From: Maribacter sp.
Lineage (GTDB): Bacteria; Bacteroidota; Bacteroidia; Flavobacteriales; Flavobacteriaceae
DNA: 9,345 nucleotides
Assembly: GCA_018679695.1 (NCBI GenBank)
Contig: JAHHKH010000288.1
Span: 1-9,345 of the forward strand
Direction: 5' to 3'
Part shown: positions 1 through 6,506 of the stretch, one piece after another
Position numbering within the stretch: the stretch's first letter is position 1
Layout: each line of letters opens with the position of its first letter
Made by a program: the position numbers and the translations under genes
The notes under the pieces: generated by a model
Told to the model about the DNA's origin: nothing
What the model saw: the letters and a program-made list of their open reading frames with translations, nothing else
The model's database searches: none

Positions 1-36
1 CCATTTTTTCCTGGTAATGTGCATACGCAGTTTTTA
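1..36 (-). other. secA: secA continuation in a shifted frame, past the premature stop
   Basis: On the minus strand, the bases just after the TAA at 36-34 read K-T-A-Y-A-H-Y-Q-E-K-M in the -1 frame. This is the helical-wing pattern expected right after the last in-frame residues (SNTI). Restoring one base between 37 and 34, so that TA becomes TAC or TAT, would give an uninterrupted SNTIYKTAYAHYQEKM. Only about 11 codons are visible before the window ends, so I cannot show that the remaining gene stays open. Confidence 0.7.
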
Positions 37-2682
37 GATGGTATTGGAAATTTCCTCGATAGGTTGTTTCTCGAATTCCTTTTCTGTGATAGGTGAGGTA
101 ATCGAGAAATATTTTATCAATTCAAATTCAAAATTTTTGAAATCCGAAGCCGCCTTATTGGTCTCTGTGATTACCTCACAAGTATCATAGACCATATTGG
201 CAATATCTACTTTTAATCGTTCGCCTTGCAGTGCGTGTCTTCTTCTTTTGTAAACAACCTCCCGCTGGGCGTTCATTACATCGTCATATTCCAGTAGCCG
301 TTTACGTACCCCAAAATTGTTTTCCTCGACTTTTTTCTGCGCACGCTCAATGGATTTGGTCATCATGGAATGCTGAATAACCTCGCCTTCTTCCAATCCC
401 ATTTTATCCATCATCTTCGCAACGCGGTCAGAGCCGAACAATCGCATTAGGTTATCTTCCAAGGAAACATAGAATTGAGAGCTTCCTGGATCGCCTTGCC
501 GGCCCGAACGACCTCTTAACTGCCTGTCAACACGTCGGGAATCATGGCGTTCAGTACCGATAATGGCAAGCCCTCCTGCTTTTTTAACCGCTTCGGTCAA
601 CTTAATGTCTGTTCCACGACCGGCCATATTCGTTGCTATGGTCACTACACCCGGATTACCGGCCTCGGCAACCACATCGGCTTCCTTTTTATGTAATTTG
701 GCATTAAGCACATTATGAGGAACCTTACGAATATGCAACATCCTTGATAACAATTCTGAGATCTCAACCGATGTAGTACCAATTAAAACAGGTCTGCCCG
801 CTTGTGAAAGTTTGGTAACCTCTTCTATTATGGCATTATATTTTTCGCGCTTTGTTTTATAAATCAAATCGTTCCTATCATCCCTCGCAATTGGCCTATT
901 GGTCGGAATCTCCATTACATCCAATTTGTATATCTCCCAGAATTCACCAGCTTCGGTAATTGCCGTACCGGTCATACCTGCAAGCTTTTTGTACATTCTG
1001 AAGTAGTTCTGCAATGTAACCGTAGCAAAGGTTTGGGTAAGCGCTTCGATTTTTACGTTTTCCTTCGCCTCAATAGCTTGGTGTAATCCGTCGGAATAGC
1101 GGCGACCATCCATGATACGACCTGTTTGTTCATCCACGATCATTACTTTGTTGTCCATGACCACATATTCCACGTCTTTTTCAAAAAGGGTATAGGCCTT
1201 TAATAATTGACTCATCGTATGAATACGCTCGCTTTTGACCGTAAAATCCTTGAAAAGTTCCTCTTTTAGTTCCGCTTCTTTTTCAATGTCCAGACCTTGG
1301 TTTTCTATCTTGGCAATTTCCCCACCAATATCAGGCATTACAAAGAAATCCCTATTCTGTTCGCCTGAAATATAGTCGACCCCTTTGTCGGTAAGTTCAA
1401 TTTGGTTGTTTTTCTCATCAATAACGAATAATAGGTCTTCATCTACCTTGGGCATTTCCCTGTTATTGTCTTGCATATAGAAGTTCTCTGTCTTCTGCAG
1501 GAGTTGTTTTACCCCTTCTTCACTCAAAAATTTAATGAGTGCCTTATTTTTGGGCAAACCTCTGTAAACGCGCAGTAATAAAAATCCGCCTTCTTTGGTA
1601 TCTCCGGCAGCAATAGCCTTTTTAGCCTCTGCCAATACGCCTGTTAAATGTTGCCTTTGTCTTTGGACAATATCACTAACCTTGGGTTTGAGCTCATTGA
1701 ATTCATGACGGTCACCTTCGGGTACAGGCCCTGAAATGATCAAAGGGGTACGGGCATCATCGACCAATACGGAATCGACCTCATCGACAATGGCATAATG
1801 ATGCGGCCTTTGCACCAAATCCTTAGGGGTATGCGCCATGTTATCACGTAGGTAGTCAAAACCAAATTCATTATTGGTGCCATAAGTGATATCGGAATTA
1901 TAGGCTGCCCTACGACCTTCAGAATTTGGCTTGTGATGATCAATGCAATCCACAGACAATCCATGGAATTCAAAAATAGGCGCCATCCAGGCACTATCCC
2001 TTTTTGCCAGATAATCGTTTACGGTGACCAAGTGCGCGCCCTCACCAGAAAGGGCGTTAAGGTACATGGGAAGTGTTGCAACCAAGGTTTTACCTTCACC
2101 GGTTTGCATTTCTGCAATCTTACCTTGATGCAGTGCAATACCACCAATTAGCTGTACGTCGTAATGCACCATATCCCAGGTAACTTCTTTTCCTGCGGCA
2201 TCCCATGAGTTTTGCCAAATTGCCTTATCGCCATCCAGGGAGACATACTCCTTATCGCCGGAAAGTTTTCTGTCGAACTCTGTGGCCGTAACCTCGAGTG
2301 TTTCGTTGGCAACGAACCTTTTGGTCGTTTCCTTTACAACGGCAAAAGCCTCAGGTAGGAGGTCATTCAAGGTGTTCTCCGTTATTTTGTAGGCTTCTTC
2401 CTTTAACTTATCTATTTCGGCATAGATATCCTCATTTTTGTCTATATCGGTAGAGGTATGGACTTGCTCGGTCAACTCAGCGATCTTATCGTCCAATTCT
2501 TGCCGGTCTTCCTTTATTCTATGCTTGAATTCCGATGTTTTTGCCCTAAGTTCATCAAGACTTAAACCTTCCAATGCCGTTTCAAAAGATTTAATTTGAT
2601 TGAGGATGGGCTGAAGTTGTTTAACATCTTTTTTTGATTTGTCACCTACAAATGCCTTTAATACTGAATTTATAAAACTCAT
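34..2682 (-). CDS. secA: Protein translocase ATPase SecA, frameshifted near its 3' end
   Basis: SecA is the cytoplasmic ATPase motor that drives unfolded pre-proteins through the SecYEG channel. The 882 readable residues show the N-terminal DEAD motor with Walker A MQTGEGKT (about 192-199) and the DEVD box (about 300-303). An enlarged preprotein-binding region typical of Bacteroidota follows (about 310-490). The second motor domain carries TNMAGRGTDI (about 684-693) and QLRGRSGRQGDPG (about 721-733), and the start of the helical scaffold contains the LLEYDDV helix (about 797-803). Family members in this phylum are usually about 1,100 residues, so about 230 are missing: the rest of the helical wing and scaffold and the C-terminal linker. 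The stop at 34-36 results from a single-base frameshift, because SecA-like sequence continues in another frame. The ATG at 2682 gives the usual MSFINSVLKAF-type N-terminus and has no Shine-Dalgarno. An 882-residue product would probably be inactive, and since secA is essential, a sequencing error is plausible. Confidence 0.95.
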   Translation of the reverse strand: MSFINSVLKAFVGDKSKKDVKQLQPILNQIKSFETALEGLSLDELRAKTSEFKHRIKEDRQELDDKIAELTEQVHTSTDIDKNEDIYAEIDKLKEEAYKITENTLNDLLPEAFAVVKETTKRFVANETLEVTATEFDRKLSGDKEYVSLDGDKAIWQNSWDAAGKEVTWDMVHYDVQLIGGIALHQGKIAEMQTGEGKTLVATLPMYLNALSGEGAHLVTVNDYLAKRDSAWMAPIFEFHGLSVDCIDHHKPNSEGRRAAYNSDITYGTNNEFGFDYLRDNMAHTPKDLVQRPHHYAIVDEVDSVLVDDARTPLIISGPVPEGDRHEFNELKPKVSDIVQRQRQHLTGVLAEAKKAIAAGDTKEGGFLLLRVYRGLPKNKALIKFLSEEGVKQLLQKTENFYMQDNNREMPKVDEDLLFVIDEKNNQIELTDKGVDYISGEQNRDFFVMPDIGGEIAKIENQGLDIEKEAELKEELFKDFTVKSERIHTMSQLLKAYTLFEKDVEYVVMDNKVMIVDEQTGRIMDGRRYSDGLHQAIEAKENVKIEALTQTFATVTLQNYFRMYKKLAGMTGTAITEAGEFWEIYKLDVMEIPTNRPIARDDRNDLIYKTKREKYNAIIEEVTKLSQAGRPVLIGTTSVEISELLSRMLHIRKVPHNVLNAKLHKKEADVVAEAGNPGVVTIATNMAGRGTDIKLTEAVKKAGGLAIIGTERHDSRRVDRQLRGRSGRQGDPGSSQFYVSLEDNLMRLFGSDRVAKMMDKMGLEEGEVIQHSMMTKSIERAQKKVEENNFGVRKRLLEYDDVMNAQREVVYKRRRHALQGERLKVDIANMVYDTCEVITETNKAASDFKNFEFELIKYFSITSPITEKEFEKQPIEEISNTI

Positions 2683-2839
2683 AATTTCTTACTATTATAT
2701 TGATAGTTTCAAGAAATATCTTCTATGAACTATACTGGTCTAATTTTATTTACTGATGTTACTCTAATCAGAGTCATTCTTGGATAAAGCAAAAGGTATT
2801 CCAGTTTATGAAATATCGCAAGAAGACCAGTTTTACTGC

Positions 2840-2847
2840 CAAATTTA
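2840..2847 (-). promoter_or_regulatory. Candidate -7 box for secA (TAAATTTG)
   Basis: On the minus strand this reads TAAATTTG, a full match to the Bacteroidota -7 consensus TAnnTTTG. It lies between the inverted halves CCAGTT and AACTGG. I see no TTG at the usual 17-23 base spacing upstream, so support is partial. It is the only full match in the secA upstream gap. Confidence 0.35.
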
Positions 2848-2935
2848 CCGAGAACTGGACTTTTGTTTATATTTTCCCTGCGAAGTTAACATTTTGATAG
2901 CTATTTTCTTAGGCTATACATTATAATATAGTCAC

Positions 2936-2964
2936 AAAAAAAAGCCTCCAAGGAGACTTTTTTT
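2936..2964 (-). terminator. Rho-independent terminator after the DUF2795 gene
   Basis: Read on the minus strand, GTCTCC-TT-GGAGGC forms a hairpin with one G-U wobble. It is flanked by an A-run upstream and eight T downstream, and starts about 20 bases after the DUF2795 stop. The opposite strand also carries a T7 run after the stem, but with a C-A mismatch, so it would work less well in that direction. It should separate DUF2795 transcription from secA. Confidence 0.85.
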
Positions 2965-2984
2965 ATTGTAAATGATAATTTTTA

Positions 2985-3209
2985 TTAATACTCATCCTCA
3001 TTCCAGAGGTAATCTTCTTCTGTAGGATAGTCAGGCCAAATTTCTTCGATGGACTCGTAAATTTCACCACCCTCTTCTTCCATAGACTGTAAATTTTCAA
3101 CAACCTCCAAAGGGGCTCCTGTTCTAATGGAATAATCGATAAGTTCGTCTTTGGTAGCTGGCCAAGGTGCATCACTCAAATAAGATGCTAGTTCTAATGT
3201 CCAATACAT
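2985..3209 (-). CDS. DUF2795 domain protein, 74 aa
   Basis: A small acidic soluble protein of the DUF2795 family, common in Flavobacteriia and of unknown biochemical role. It has no signal peptide or membrane segment. Recognisable stretches are an N-terminal LASYLSDAPWPATKDELIDY (residues 7-26), then GAPLEVVENLQ, then an acidic tail with IYESIEEIWPDYP and a terminal NEDEY. The length of 74 residues is normal for the Bacteroidota version. The start ATG (3209-3207) lacks a Shine-Dalgarno but lies about 27 bases downstream of a good promoter box. The gene sits alone between the B12 adenosyltransferase operon and secA, with its own promoter and terminator, which suggests a monocistronic unit. Other DUF2795 proteins have been suggested to be small regulators, but nothing in this sequence shows that. 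Confidence 0.88.
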   Translation of the reverse strand: MYWTLELASYLSDAPWPATKDELIDYSIRTGAPLEVVENLQSMEEEGGEIYESIEEIWPDYPTEEDYLWNEDEY

Positions 3210-3235
3210 GGTAATGTTTTGATTTTAATTTTTTG

Positions 3236-3265
3236 CAAAAGTAATTTTTATCTTGAATTAGCCAA
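3236..3265 (-). promoter_or_regulatory. Bacteroidota-type promoter of the DUF2795 gene
   Basis: On the minus strand, TTG (3265-3263) is followed after 19 bases by TACTTTTG (3243-3236). This fits the flavobacterial consensus TTG-N17-23-TAnnTTTG. It would start transcription around 3230, leaving a leader of about 20 bases before the DUF2795 ATG. Confidence 0.65.
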
Positions 3266-3268
3266 GAT
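3250..3268. repeat. Inverted repeat ATCTTG-N7-CAAGAT over the -33 box
   Basis: ATCTTG (3250-3255) and CAAGAT (3263-3268) form a perfect 6-bp inverted repeat with a 7-base spacer. One arm covers the TTG -33 element of the DUF2795 promoter, so it could be a repressor or activator site. On the plus strand a T-run follows (to 3274), so it could instead act as a weak terminator against plus-strand transcription. On the minus strand no T-run follows, so it is not a convincing end for the adenosyltransferase operon. Confidence 0.4.
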
Positions 3269-3322
3269 TTTTTTCAATTATTTCCGCATTAATAGTTTGA
3301 TAACGAAGAAAATCAGGATTTA

Positions 3323-3898
3323 TTAGTCCTTTTTCTTGGGAATCCATTTGATTTCATCCGCTTTTAAATCCTTGGACAATTTTCGTGCCAATACAAAGAG
3401 GAAGTCTGATAGTCGATTTAAGTAAGACAATATGATCTCGTCGAATGGTTCTTTTTCGAAAAGCTGGGTGGTCATGCGTTCGCTCCTGCGGCAGACAGTA
3501 CGGGCTATATGACAGTATGACACGATGGTGTGACCGCCAGGGAGGATAAAATTGGTCATCGGAGGTAAGGAATCATTCATATAATCCATCTCGTTTTCCA
3601 ATAATTCGATATCGGATGCATTGATTTTTGGAATGCTAAGACGCTCTTTTCCACTTTTTAAGAGTGCTTTTTCCGGATCTGTGGCCAGAATTGCCCCAAT
3701 GGTAAAAAGTTTATCCTGAATAAGGGTAAGTAGATTTTTAGAATAGGAATCTATCCCTTGGTCTCGAATTAAACCCAACCAAGCATTTAATTCATCAATT
3801 GTACCGTAACTATTTATTCTGATATGATTTTTTGAGACACGTGTACCTCCATAAAGGGCAGTAGTGCCTTTATCACCGGTTTTAGTATAAATTTTCAT
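3323..3898 (-). CDS. Cob(I)alamin adenosyltransferase, PduO type
   Basis: Transfers the adenosyl group from ATP to cob(I)alamin (or cob(I)yrinic acid a,c-diamide), making the coenzyme B12 form used by enzymes such as methylmalonyl-CoA mutase. It is cytosolic, and family members are trimers. The 191 residues match the family length. The ATP-binding N-terminus TKTGDKGTT (about 5-13) is followed by YGGTRVSK and YGTIDELNAWLG (about 31-42). Later come FILPGG (about 117-122), the helix ARTVCRRSERM (about 132-142) with the conserved Arg/Glu pair, and YLNRLSDFLFVLAR (about 159-172), all family hallmarks. It is the last gene of the five-gene minus-strand block, 23 bases after the 49-aa membrane protein. 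No clear terminator follows, so readthrough into the DUF2795 gene is possible. No other B12 gene is in the window. Such proteins are annotated cobO, pduO or MMAB in different genomes, so I leave the symbol blank. Confidence 0.95.
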   Translation of the reverse strand: MKIYTKTGDKGTTALYGGTRVSKNHIRINSYGTIDELNAWLGLIRDQGIDSYSKNLLTLIQDKLFTIGAILATDPEKALLKSGKERLSIPKINASDIELLENEMDYMNDSLPPMTNFILPGGHTIVSYCHIARTVCRRSERMTTQLFEKEPFDEIILSYLNRLSDFLFVLARKLSKDLKADEIKWIPKKKD

Positions 3899-3921
3899 GC
3901 AATTCTTTGTTCTTCTTGCGG

Positions 3922-4071
3922 TTACTTCTCTTTCTTTTTTCTGTCTTCACGTTGGTAACCATCCATAAATTTCTTTGATCTTCTTCTTTTGGATTTATTT
4001 CTATTGTAAATCGTGATAAACAGATAAATTACAAAAAGTATACCAAGCACTGTATAAATTGGATACTCCAT
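3922..4071 (-). CDS. Small single-pass membrane protein, 49 aa
   Basis: A short reading frame from ATG (4071-4069) to TAA (3924-3922). It begins MEYPIYTV, continues with a hydrophobic stretch of about 16 residues (about 7-22, VLGILFVIYLFITIY), then a strongly basic tail (KSKRRRSKK, later REDRKKKEK). This is a classic N-out/C-in single-span layout by the positive-inside rule. No function is recognisable. It fills the gap between the methyltransferase-like gene (31 bases upstream) and the adenosyltransferase gene (23 bases downstream) on the same strand, which supports a real co-transcribed gene. Coding is also supported by the clean split between a hydrophobic and a basic segment. There is no Shine-Dalgarno, as is usual in this group. 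It might be a small envelope or ribosome-associated protein, but the sequence does not say which. Confidence 0.7.
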   Translation of the reverse strand: MEYPIYTVLGILFVIYLFITIYNRNKSKRRRSKKFMDGYQREDRKKKEK

Positions 4072-4102
4072 AATAGTAAAGTTAATTTTTAAAGTTACGG
4101 GT

Positions 4103-4606
4103 TTAAATTCTAATCTTAAAATGTTCTTTTACTTGTTCTTTTCTAAAAAATAATACTCCGCCATAATACAAATCTACCGAGACAGTTACCTCTTCACTAT
4201 TTTTAAACATTTCCCAATTCATGGTACTCTCCCTGCTTTTGTGAATGTTCTTCACTAATACTATGGAATCGTTATGGTACTTATTATCCTGTATTACAGG
4301 ATTGAGGAATTCGGGACAGGGATATTCCAAATAGATGATATCGAAAGGATGTTTATTGAATTCGATCTTTGGAAACACATTCATTACCCTACTTTCGAGA
4401 TGAATATCCTTAGGGAATATGCTGATATTTTTTGCATTGAAATACAAAATACATTTGAATAGGATTCCAGTAATTTTAGGTCCTTTTATCTTGGATTTTT
4501 TATACAGGCATTTTGTGACGAAATCATAGATGAATGGCGAGTGGATTCCATGTTGGTTTGTAGCGCTGAAAATGAATCTTAAATAGTTGAAAAATCGGTA
4601 AAACAT
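4103..4606 (-). CDS. Shrunken, probably inactive class I SAM methyltransferase-like protein
   Basis: The ends match a flavobacterial family of class I SAM-dependent O-methyltransferase-like proteins. The N-terminus has a YLRFIFSATNQHGIHSPF-type stretch (about 8-25), and the C-terminus has VTVSVDLYYGGVLFFRKEQ (about 140-158) and KEHFKIRI. As I recall the family, full-length members have about 230-250 residues; this one has 167. A segment after residue 40 is missing. The glycine-rich SAM loop, usually ELGTSLG-like, reads SIFPKDIH here (about 62-69). The usual Asp-Asp before IH reads KN (VKNIH, about 118-122). The reading frame is nonetheless open and in step with its neighbours: 19 bases after the ABC-F gene and 31 before the small membrane protein. 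Most likely it is a degenerate member with no methyltransferase activity, either a decaying gene or one kept for a structural role. The family comparison is from memory, not alignment. Confidence 0.7.
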   Translation of the reverse strand: MFYRFFNYLRFIFSATNQHGIHSPFIYDFVTKCLYKKSKIKGPKITGILFKCILYFNAKNISIFPKDIHLESRVMNVFPKIEFNKHPFDIIYLEYPCPEFLNPVIQDNKYHNDSIVLVKNIHKSRESTMNWEMFKNSEEVTVSVDLYYGGVLFFRKEQVKEHFKIRI

Positions 4607-4625
4607 AGCATGGTTTATTTCCCCA

Positions 4626-6506
4626 TTACCCTTCTAGCATAGCAGAAAGCTCGAACCAACGTTCAGTTTTAATTTCAATGGATTGCGAGATTGATTTAAG
4701 TTCAATAGACATAGCATCAATATCCTGGCCTGAAAGATTGCCTTCGGTGAAGCTATATTCAACTTCTTTTTTCCTCTCCTCTAATTTTTGGATTTCCTTT
4801 TCAAGGGAATTGAATTCCTTTTGTTCCAGATAGGATAGTTTGTTTTTACTGTCAGCCGTTTTCCAAGAGCCCTTACCACCAGGATTTTCTTGGGTACTAT
4901 TTTTTCTTATCCTGTTTTCTATTAGGGTGCTATCTTCATAAGCTCTAAAGTCGGAATAATTCCCGGGGAAGTCCTCAATTATGGCATCACCTCGAAAAAC
5001 AAACAGGTGATCTACAATCTTATCCATGAAATACCGATCATGGGAAACGACCAGGAGACAACCTGGAAAATCGAGCAGAAAACTTTCCAGCACATTGAGA
5101 GTTACAATATCAAGATCATTGGTAGGTTCATCCAAAATCAAGAAATTTGGGTTTTGAATCAACACCGTACATAAATAAAGTCGTTTACGTTCACCACCAC
5201 TTAATTTTTCAACAAAATCATATTGCTTTTTCCTATCGAAAAGAAAACGTTCCAATAATTGTTGCGCAGAAATTTGACGTCCTTTTTTTAAGGGGATATA
5301 ATCACCGAACTCCCGAATTACATCAATAACTTTTTGGCCTGGTTTAGTGGCTATCCCCTTCTGGGTATAGTAGCCAAATTTTATGGTATCGCCAACAATA
5401 ACCTTACCTGCATCCGGTTGGTCCAAGCCAGCAAGGATGTTCAAGAATGTTGATTTTCCTGTACCATTTTTCCCTATAATGCCAACACGTTCGCCTTTAG
5501 TAAAACTATAGTCAAACTGATCTAAGATGAGTTTGTCTGGGTACGATTTGGAAATTTTATGTAGCTCCAGGATTTTACTCCCAATACGTTCCATATTTAT
5601 TTCCAGTTGCACTTCATGATCCTTTCGCCGTTGGTGTGCTATTTCTTTAATAACTTTAAAGTCATTAATTCTTGATTTGGATTTTGTGGTTCTGGCTTTG
5701 GGTTGACGTCTCATCCAAGCCAGTTCTTTCTTAAAGAGCAATTTTGATTTATGCTGTTCTAAAGCTTCCTGCTCAATTCGTGCTTGCTTCTTTTCCAGAT
5801 AATAAGAATAATTACCCTTATAGGGATAAAGCACACCGTTATCCAACTCAAGTATTTCATTACAGACCCGCTCCAAGAAATAACGATCATGGGTTACCAT
5901 GAACAAGGTCATCTTTTCCTTTGCAAAATAGTGTTCCAACCATTCTATCATTTCCAGATCTAAATGGTTGGTAGGTTCGTCTAAAATCAATAAATCAGGC
6001 CTATTGATTAGTGCATTTGCCAAGGCCAATCTTTTTTTTTGCCCACCGGAAAGCAGTTCTACCTTAGCGTTTAGGTCCTCTAATTTTAGTTTAAAAAGAA
6101 TTTGTTTGTATTGGGTTTCAAAGTCCCACGCTTCAAAACGATCCATAGCCTCAAAGGCCTTCTGGTATGTGTCTTCGTCCTCAGGATTCCCCAATGCGTT
6201 TTCATAGTCCAAAATTACCTTGAGCACTTCATTATCTGAAGCGAATATGGTTTGTTCAACGGTTAAGTCTGGATTTAAATCTGGTTCCTGCTCTAAAAAA
6301 GAAACGCGGATATCCTTACGATAGTTGACCAATCCTTTATCCGGAACATCCTTAGCTGAGAGGATATTCAATATCGATGTTTTTCCATCTCCGTTTTTGG
6401 CTATCAGGGCTATCTTTTGATTCTTATTTACTCCAAAGGAAATTCCTTCAAAAAGAACGAGTTCACCGTATGATTTGGCAATATTTTCTACGGAAATCAG
6501 GTTCAT
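4626..6506 (-). CDS. ABC-F ATPase, Uup-like ribosome-associated protein
   Basis: A soluble twin-ABC protein without membrane spans, of the ABC-F family that binds the ribosomal E site and helps rescue stalled translation. ABC1 has Walker A AKNGDGKT (36-43), signature LSGGQ (152-156), Walker B LLILDEPTNHLD (172-183) and switch His206. The inter-domain linker (about 240-300) holds the basic segment that contacts P-site tRNA, with ELAWMRRQPKARTTKSKSR. ABC2 has GKNGTGKS (345-352), LSGGE (435-439), LDEPTNDLD (458-466) and His489. A C-terminal coiled coil (about 557-622), rich in Glu and Lys, points to the Uup subgroup. The 626-residue length is normal. The first Walker A glycine of ABC1 is Ala. 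The ATG directly follows the stop of the DUF4105 gene (TAG-ATG), suggesting coupled translation. Antibiotic-resistance ABC-F proteins are less likely given this C-terminal coiled coil. Confidence 0.93.
   Translation of the reverse strand: MNLISVENIAKSYGELVLFEGISFGVNKNQKIALIAKNGDGKTSILNILSAKDVPDKGLVNYRKDIRVSFLEQEPDLNPDLTVEQTIFASDNEVLKVILDYENALGNPEDEDTYQKAFEAMDRFEAWDFETQYKQILFKLKLEDLNAKVELLSGGQKKRLALANALINRPDLLILDEPTNHLDLEMIEWLEHYFAKEKMTLFMVTHDRYFLERVCNEILELDNGVLYPYKGNYSYYLEKKQARIEQEALEQHKSKLLFKKELAWMRRQPKARTTKSKSRINDFKVIKEIAHQRRKDHEVQLEINMERIGSKILELHKISKSYPDKLILDQFDYSFTKGERVGIIGKNGTGKSTFLNILAGLDQPDAGKVIVGDTIKFGYYTQKGIATKPGQKVIDVIREFGDYIPLKKGRQISAQQLLERFLFDRKKQYDFVEKLSGGERKRLYLCTVLIQNPNFLILDEPTNDLDIVTLNVLESFLLDFPGCLLVVSHDRYFMDKIVDHLFVFRGDAIIEDFPGNYSDFRAYEDSTLIENRIRKNSTQENPGGKGSWKTADSKNKLSYLEQKEFNSLEKEIQKLEERKKEVEYSFTEGNLSGQDIDAMSIELKSISQSIEIKTERWFELSAMLEG

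Larger units (their letters stand above)
2683..2984. other. Intergenic region between the DUF2795 gene and secA
   Basis: About 300 bases with no credible gene. It contains the terminator of the upstream gene (2936-2964) and a perfect 5-bp hairpin with a 4-base loop, ACTCT-AATC-AGAGT (2761-2774). CCAGTT occurs at 2801 and 2827, with the inverted copy AACTGG at 2853. A -7 like box sits at 2840-2847. If that box is the secA promoter, secA has a leader of roughly 150 bases. Confidence 0.6.

Noticed and set aside
34..40. Programmed -1 frameshift in secA
   Set aside because: No slippery heptamer in the correct phase precedes the stop, and no family precedent is known to me. A single-base indel is simpler.
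2963..3175. A 70-codon minus-strand frame overlapping the DUF2795 gene
   Set aside because: It runs in another frame through the DUF2795 gene and into its terminator, and its protein resembles nothing.
3250..3274. Terminator of the five-gene minus-strand operon
   Set aside because: The hairpin is followed by T only on the plus strand. On the minus strand the following bases are A-rich, so it would not terminate that operon.
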